Shown: one piece after another, positions 58,445-64,000 of the stretch | How positions within the stretch are numbered: the first letter of the stretch is position 1 | Layout of the letters: each line of letters begins with the position of its first letter | NCBI RefSeq assembly: GCF_003144115.1 | Contig: NW_020312016.1 | Location: 134,777 to 198,776, forward strand | Source: Tilletiopsis washingtonensis | Lineage: Eukaryota > Basidiomycota > Exobasidiomycetes > Entylomatales | DNA: 64,000 nt | Reading direction: 5' to 3' | The notes under the pieces: generated by a model | What the model was told of the DNA's origin: nothing | Seen by the model: the letters and a program-made list of their open reading frames with translations, nothing else | The model's database searches: none | Made by a program: the position numbers and the translations under genes

Positions 58445-59289
58445 TGTTGAGGTAGAGCGCCGAGGTGCGAGCTACTGCGAGAAGGTGATATGCGGCACAG
58501 CCCGGGTGAGCAAGGGACACCTTGGCAATGCACTCAGAGGAGGGGCTGCCAAGGCAGCGAGTCGACAAGGCAACTAACCAGGAAGGAATCTGAGCCGATG
58601 GTTGTGGTGAAGAAGGCAGGACTGGTCGTACGGCAGCCGACTCTTAAGTGCCGGAGAGACGGGCGCTGCTGCTGCTCGAGGGGTGAGTGAACGCGTCGCA
58701 TACACGCGTCGCGTCTGCGATGCAAATCCTCAGAGGGGACGTCCCGATTCCGTTTGGCGCTCATGAAGCAGGCTGCTCGCGCGGTGTGAAGCACCTTGAA
58801 TGGCTCTGCCGATGCAACGGGCCGGCAATAAGAATGTGACGCAAGAGAGAACAAAGGGATTCAAGCAGAGTGTGAAACGGGCTTTGAGCGAGGCCAGAGT
58901 ACAGGGCGCAGAGCGCTCAGGGGAGACCGGCCGGCGCTCTGGCATTGCGGCGCGCAATCAGCGAGACAAGTGCGCCGCAGGGGGGGGGGGGGGGGCGACG
59001 GTGTGTGTCGTCAGGAATGGGAGGTACACAGGGAGCGAGCCTGGGAGAAGTGACAGAACGGTGGACTCGGAACTACCAAAGGCAGAAGAGGAGAGCGTGA
59101 ACAGCGGGGTGAGTGCGGGACCGGACAGGTGCGAGTCGTTGAGACAAGACGGACGGCAAGGCGGCGCGGCAGAAGATGAAGTGGGTGTGGCTCGGCGTCG
59201 GAGTAGTGAGACGGCCTGGAAGGGTGCGTCTCCGGTGGTGACGGCACGCCTCGATGTTTGGTCCAAGACGAAGGCTTGTCGGACAGTGC
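58445..59289. other. Spacer with a G16 homopolymer
   Basis: About 845 bp with no gene. Sixteen G occupy 58980-58995. Confidence 0.5.
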
Positions 59290-60012
59290 TCAGGCGCTCT
59301 CGCTCACCGCACCTGTGCAGACTGTCAGTGAATGCTCCGACGGGACTCTCTTACGGTGCTGCACTTACCCTGCTTCTGCTCAAGTGCCGTCACACGCTCC
59401 TGAAGAGCGGCGAGCTCCCCGTCCTGCTTCTCCTTGAGCGTCACCATCTCCTCCTTGAGGTTACTGAGGATGTCAGACACGCTTGAGGTGACGGCAGCCT
59501 CGGTGAAACTGTCCGTGTGCGCCGACGACGGCGACGGCGACGTCACGCTGCGGCCGTCGGGGGTGCGCGCGGCCTTGGCAATGTGCTCAGAGGCGGTGGA
59601 GGAGTCACCCTCGCGCTTGATCCCCGCCTTGATGGGGGATGCCGAGACGTCCTGCTCAGCGTTGCCGCTGACGCTGAGGCACGTTCGATGAGCACATATT
59701 ACTCGCGATACACGAGCTCACTCACGAAGCGATCGGAGCGGGAGCGCCCGACACACGAGAAGTCGCGCACGCGGCAAAAAGGTCCTTCTCGGCGGTGCGA
59801 AGGCGAGTGCGGGCAGCGCGGATGCATGCTCTGATCACCGCGCGAGCTTGCTTTGCCGCAGCATACTCTGCGGTGTGAACGCTTGCCCACGGCGCAGACG
59901 CGTACGACTCCTGGAGCTGGCGGCGGCAGTGCAGCACGTCCTCGAGGCTCTCGCGAATCTCTGCGGCCGCCCATTCGGCAAGCGGCGCTCCAAGGTCGGG
60001 ACGCGGAGCCAT
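59290..60012 (-). CDS. Small helical/coiled-coil protein of unknown function with SUMO-like motif
   Basis: Three exons (59726-60012, 59369-59673, 59290-59312 read downward) give 204 residues. The N-terminal half is mostly helix (PLAEWAAAEIRESLEDVLHC, then QARAVIRACIRAARTRLRTA). After the first intron comes AGIKREGDSS, in which I-K-R-E fits the SUMO-acceptor consensus, then KAARTPDGRS. The C-terminal segment ILSNLKEEMVTLKEKQDGEL with LQERVTALEQKQ has heptad-like spacing of a coiled coil. The last 56-nt intron (GTAAGT donor, ACTGAC branch) gives the ending GAVSESA; without it the frame would stop at 59325. No known family is recognised. The paralog at 57.8-58.4 kb shares the exon layout. Confidence 0.6.
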
Positions 60013-61260
60013 ACTTGCAGTGGTACTAGGCGGCCTGATGCCAGAGCAAGGCAGTGTCAGGTCGATGGAGGCCGGCCAGACCAGTCCGGACGTTGTGGTC
60101 CGCGAGCCATCTCCCTTCCCATCGGCAGGACGCGCCACACGTCCGTGCGTGCTCGGGCGCTTGCTCCCTCACAAGGAAGCGTCACTCTAACTCACCGAAG
60201 AGGTCTGAGGGCAGGGTAGTCGAGCCGTGCGCAGTCGAAGCGATGCCAGGCGAGAAGGGGCGAGGCGCGTGGGCGAAGCGGTGGTGCCGAGGCGCTCGGC
60301 GTGGCACGCCGTGGGCGGAAAAGAGGTGGCGAAGGCGGAGGAAGTGTTGAGGCCCTGCTGTTGAGGAGAGCTACTTGATGCTGGGTGTGGTGGAGAGGAA
60401 GAAGGCTGCAAGGCGGCGCCGAGGCGCCCTTGAAGGTGGCGCGAAAGAGCGTCAGGGGCCATGCCCGAGAGCACACGGCGCTGCCTGATGGGGCAAGGCG
60501 GCCTGCCTCGCCTACGCCGACGCGCTCGAAGCAGCAAGCGGCGCCGCGCGGACGCAGCACCCAGCACGCCGATGCCGAGCATCACAACACGCCCACGCCG
60601 TCATGACAACCGCGCGCCGCACCTGCGAATATAATCTGCCTCTGGCTCGGAAGCCTGATCGGGCAGGCGCCCTCGCGCCGCGCTAGCAGGCTGCGCCCTC
60701 TCTGACGCGCGTGAACAGGAAGCAGCAGCCTTAGCAGGCGAGACAGCCACGGCCTCAGAGGCAGCTTGCCGTCAGTCGCACAGCCTGCTCGTCATGTACC
60801 GCTACTGCTGCCGAGGCCACAAAGAAGAACTCTCGCTGCTCTCTCCCAGCATGACTGTCAGGGCGCTCAGATCGCTCGCACGGTGCGTTCCTCTCTCTAC
60901 ATGGCGCTTCCACACTCTCACAACAAAGCTCTACTCCTCACTCGCTCGGCAAAGTGCAGCGAACTCGCAAGGTGAGACGCGAGATGCTTGAGAGATGGGC
61001 CCTGACAGAATTGCGTGGATCGGGCCTGTGCGAGGCTAGAAGTACAGGTACGGTGCAGAGACTTGGTTGTGGTGGAGGTGACGGCGAGATGAAGGGCTGA
61101 TGGCAGAAAGAGTGGGCTAAGAGGTGACGGGACGAAGAGGAAGCGGCTTTGAGGTGCGAAGCACTGGCTGAGCAACCACGACGACGATGGTCAGTGAGGG
61201 GGACAGCTAGTAGGCAGTGGGAACCTCTCACCTCAAGTGCATCTACGGTTGTGCCTCCCT
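60013..61260. other. Spacer upstream of the coiled-coil gene
   Basis: About 1.25 kb. On the minus strand a GTGAGT donor near 60196 could belong to a 5'-leader intron of the downstream gene. No independent gene supported. Confidence 0.4.
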
Positions 61261-62079
61261 TCACTCCTCGCGCTTGACCAGAGAAGGTGCCGTGTCGGCC
61301 ATGCTTGCGGGTGGCAGCAGCGGAGCGCCGCGCGCGTGAGGATCCTGCCGAGTCTGCAGGCGAAGGCTATCAGAGGTCGTCGTGGCTGGTGAATCCATTG
61401 TGCTGCTCACTGACACCGGGTTGCAGCTGCACTCTCGAGCTCGAAGCCGCGTTCGCAGCGGTGGAGTTCGTGCTTCGAGCCAGCCCAGCGGGTCCTGAGC
61501 AGTTAAGTCCACATCAGTCAGAGAGCTAGGACAGGCTCGACTTGCTGGGCACGTTGACTCACCGAAGAAGCCTCCGGCAGGCAAGGGAAGGGGACGGAAG
61601 AAAGACGTCGTCGAGGCCTGCCCGGATGCCGGCCCGCCAAACACGAAAGCCGGCGGAGCCTCAGGCTCTCCTTCGCCCTCTAGACCCGCCACCATTGCCT
61701 GCATCATGTTGTACTCTTCTGCCGCCTCATCTGCTGCCTTCTCTACTGCATCGACCTCCGCCAAGCCCTCGTCTATGTTGCGCTCCTCGCAGTAAGAGAC
61801 GGCATCCAGTAACGAGGTCGTTGGTCGAGAGTAGCAAAGTGGCGTGGAGCACATGTCGCAATTGGCGTGGAACTGCTTGATGTAGGCGATCTCGAGCAGC
61901 GCCAACGCCTCGCGACGAGCCTTCCACGCCGCCGTGAAGGCCTCCTCGGCGGCGCGCTCCGTCTGGATCGCATTGCGCATGACGCCGCGTACGAGGATGT
62001 ACGCCTCCATCGCTGCGCGAGCCTCGACGCAGCGCTGCTGGTCCATTGCCAGGAAGTCGTCGTCGAGGAGGGCTGACAT
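61261..62079 (-). CDS. Small helical protein of unknown function ending in V-K-R-E-E
   Basis: Exons read as 61563-62079, 61415-61494 and 61261-61353, about 229 residues. The frame is also open straight through both introns (272 residues), so the splicing is tentative. Mostly helical, acidic N-terminal region: MSALLDDDFLAMDQQRCVEA, EEAFTAAWKARREALALLEI, then CDMCSTPLC with two Cys pairs, and AVEKAADEAAEEYNMMQAMV. The C-terminus MADTAPSLVKREE carries V-K-R-E, again a SUMO-type consensus, like its neighbour's IKREGD. Same strand and similar size as the neighbours. Homology to them outside the motif is not evident. No known domain. Confidence 0.55.
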   Translation of the reverse strand: MSALLDDDFLAMDQQRCVEARAAMEAYILVRGVMRNAIQTERAAEEAFTAAWKARREALALLEIAYIKQFHANCDMCSTPLCYSRPTTSLLDAVSYCEERNIDEGLAEVDAVEKAADEAAEEYNMMQAMVAGLEGEGEPEAPPAFVFGGPASGQASTTSFFRPLPLPAGGFFGESTCPASRACPSSLTDVDLTAQDPLGWLEARTPPLRTRLRARECSCNPVSVSSTMDSPATTTSDSLRLQTRQDPHARGAPLLPPASMADTAPSLVKREE

Positions 62080-63054
62080 CGTGGCGAGTGAGGCGGTTCG
62101 AGCTGTGAATGTATGGCAAGGTCAGCCTGGAAAGACACGCGCCTCGCTGACGCGCGCGCTGCCACTGCCGAGACGCCGTAGCCAGGACGACGAGCATCTC
62201 AGCGAGCTTTTCCGCACTGAAGCAGTACGAATCTTGTCCCTCAAGGACGAAGTCTCTCTCTAACCCATCGAGGCGGACCTACTCAAGCGAGAAATGCCAG
62301 GCCGAGAGAGGCAAGATCGACTCACCGGCGAAGGCGCGACACGTACGTGTGGCGGCCGTGCGGACGCCGTGTGGAGGCTGCCGCTCGCGGTGCGAAGCGA
62401 AGGCGTGACGAGGCAGTGAAAGGCGATGAAGCGGGCTTGATGGTGAGCTGAAGGACAGGAGACGATGTGGTGGTGGGAAAGCAGGGTGCAAGCGAGCGCT
62501 TTCTGCCCAAAGAGGCCCCTCGGCCGCCGCCGCCGCCGCCGCGCTCGATGCGGCGCACGTCCCTCGCGACGCCGCGCATCGCCCGAGAATGCGCGCGCCT
62601 GGAGAAGACAAGCATCGTGCAGACATTCCACTGCCCTGCACGCTCATCGGCTGAAGTCGGCATAGCGATGCGTTGTGTCTCTCTCGCTCGCTCACAGCCG
62701 GCTCGGCCACAAGCTTGCGAGATGACACAATTGCTTGGAGAGGAGAAACGTGACACGATTACATCGCAGAGAGGGGAGGGTGTGGAGCGTTGATGGTACA
62801 ACGGAAGAGGGCGGAAGTGTTACAGAAGCTACAGATTACGAGGGACAAGAGAACAGCTGATACATGGGAAGAGAGTAGAGGTGACTCGGTTTGGCGAAAG
62901 AAGGATAGATGCGTGCGTGATGGTGGTGGTGCTACGACATCGAGGGGTGGCCGCTGCTGCTGCTGCCTGAACTCGTTGGCGCATGCACGACGAGATTGAA
63001 AGCTATGAGGGGCAGCATGTGCGTCAGAGCGAGACACGTGGTAAGCACGACGTC
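62080..63054. other. Spacer within the lineage-specific cluster
   Basis: About 975 bp, no gene supported. A GTGAGT donor on the minus strand near 62325 may belong to a leader intron of the 61.3-62.1 kb gene. Confidence 0.4.
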
Positions 63055-64000
63055 TCACAGCCGCTCACCACTGCGCTTCCTGTTCGGCTCAGCGCTTGAG
63101 GACTCGGCCGGGCTGGGCGTCTCGTCGCGCGCGCGCGAGAGGCGCTCGCGTTTCCAGCGGTCGAGCGACGAGGAGATGCTGTCGACGGGCGAGGCCAGCC
63201 GTGCGCCGCTGAGATGGGGAGATGTGCGTAGACGCTTGGCGTGGCGAAGCTCCTCTTGCAGCTCGAACTCGGTGGGTGCCGCAGCGTTCTCATCGACGAG
63301 AGCGCCGCGGCCGCTGCTCTCGCTGCCGCTCGCCGCATCCGAAGCGTCGCGCGAAAAGATACGCTTGAGCTCACGAGTGCGCCTGCGCGTCAGGCTCGGA
63401 TACTCAGTCGAGCTCGGCGTCTCGTCGACGTACACTCGCGATGCTCGAATACGCATCCACTGATCGACGTCGAGCGCCGGGGAGAGAGAGTCGATGGGCG
63501 CAGCAGGTTCGGCACCGCTCTCATGACTAGACTTGCTTGCTGCACCATCACCTGGACCATCGGACGCGCCAACGTGCTCGAGATGAGACGCAGTGTTGCG
63601 CTGGAGCAGGGACGTGCCCGAGTCATTGCTTTCACTGCCGCTCGCCACGTCCGGAGTGTTGCGCGTGGAGAGGTACTCGAGGCTTGAGGCGCTCGAGAGC
63701 TCTGAGCTCGAGCTCGCGGGTGCCGGCGACGGAGGCGAAGGAAGCTCGCACGGACGCATGAGCGGAATCTTGGGTGCGTGGTCGGCCGTGGCGAGGGCAG
63801 GCGGAGTCTGCAGCTCCTGGGAGGATTCGGTCGGGCCCAGTGTGCCCTGACGCTCCCACCAGGCAGGCCCGCCTGCGTCGGAGGCTTCGCCGTCGTAGTA
63901 TGCCCACTCGGCACTGGCGCTCACGCTGCGCGTCATGGCATACGCGACGTGCGCTCCTACTGCGGCTGATGAGGCGGCCAGCTTGTCCTCGACTGCTTGT
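63055..64000 (-). CDS. C-terminal part of a disordered protein with an internal repeat, cut by the window edge
   Basis: The frame is open to the right edge, so the start lies outside the window. The first visible residues, AVEDKLAASSAAVGAHVAYA, are helical; the rest is Ser/Pro/Glu-rich. Two diverged repeat units of about 100 residues are seen. One runs from DVASGSESNDSGTS through APIDSLSPALDVDQWMRIRA to VDETPSSTE. The other runs from DAASGSESSGRGA through SPVDSISSSLDRWKRERLS to RDETPSPAE. The protein ends RKRSGERL. No known domain. It belongs to the same-strand run of unrecognised genes starting at 57.8 kb. Confidence 0.6.
   Translation of the reverse strand, partial: QAVEDKLAASSAAVGAHVAYAMTRSVSASAEWAYYDGEASDAGGPAWWERQGTLGPTESSQELQTPPALATADHAPKIPLMRPCELPSPPSPAPASSSSELSSASSLEYLSTRNTPDVASGSESNDSGTSLLQRNTASHLEHVGASDGPGDGAASKSSHESGAEPAAPIDSLSPALDVDQWMRIRASRVYVDETPSSTEYPSLTRRRTRELKRIFSRDASDAASGSESSGRGALVDENAAAPTEFELQEELRHAKRLRTSPHLSGARLASPVDSISSSLDRWKRERLSRARDETPSPAESSSAEPNRKRSGERL

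Overview
The window looks like nuclear DNA of a GC-rich basidiomycete fungus, most likely a smut or yeast relative; the class cannot be fixed from this sequence alone. The evidence is tightly packed genes on both strands, many short introns (mostly 45-75 nt) with GTGAGT/GTGCGT donors and CTGAC-like branch sites, strong C/G-ending codon use, and a set of typical fungal housekeeping proteins. No tRNA, rRNA, CRISPR or intact mobile element was found.

Region by region: (1) 1-5.43 kb is a gene-poor block poor in CpG and rich in TGC/GCA words. It opens with a tandem 171-bp duplication and looks like old, decayed repeat DNA. Composition switches sharply about 130 bp before the first gene. (2) 5.5-16.2 kb holds RIC1 (Golgi Rab GEF subunit), convergent with SPF1 (ER P5A-ATPase), which diverges from an aldo/keto reductase. 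(3) 16.4-22.2 kb holds an intronless disordered protein packed with R-R-x-S sites, then a 3.2-kb stretch without a clear gene. (4) 22.2-29 kb holds CTU1/NCS6 (tRNA thiolation), divergent from IMP3 (U3 snoRNP), then a chromodomain protein with a GC-AG intron and a secreted aspartic protease. (5) 30-39.2 kb holds CCT2 (chaperonin), a peroxisomal acyl-CoA oxidase ending in SKL, a FLAD1/CinA-type molybdopterin-fold protein with a 7-nt micro-exon, and citrate synthase. (6) 41-47.4 kb holds ELG1/ATAD5 (PCNA unloader), a candidate CENP-W histone-fold protein and a GT17 glycosyltransferase. (7) 49.5-57.5 kb holds a secreted double-psi-beta-barrel protein, a rhomboid protease and a type I membrane protein with a Kre9-like ectodomain. 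(8) 57.5 kb to the right edge is a co-oriented minus-strand run of short unrecognised genes. Two are clear paralogs (one apparently dead), a third shares only a C-terminal V/I-K-R-E motif, and a fourth, cut by the window edge, contains an internal repeat.

Functionally this is a conserved core (Golgi traffic, ER ATPase, tRNA and rRNA maturation, folding, peroxisomal beta-oxidation, TCA cycle, PCNA unloading, kinetochore) with lineage-specific islands at 1-5.4, 19-22 and 57.5-64 kb. The most novel material is the 57.5-64 kb cluster, the R-R-x-S-rich protein, and two micro-exons (19 nt in SPF1, 7 nt in the molybdopterin-fold gene). Exon borders were read by eye from splice signals and homology and may be off by 1-2 nt.
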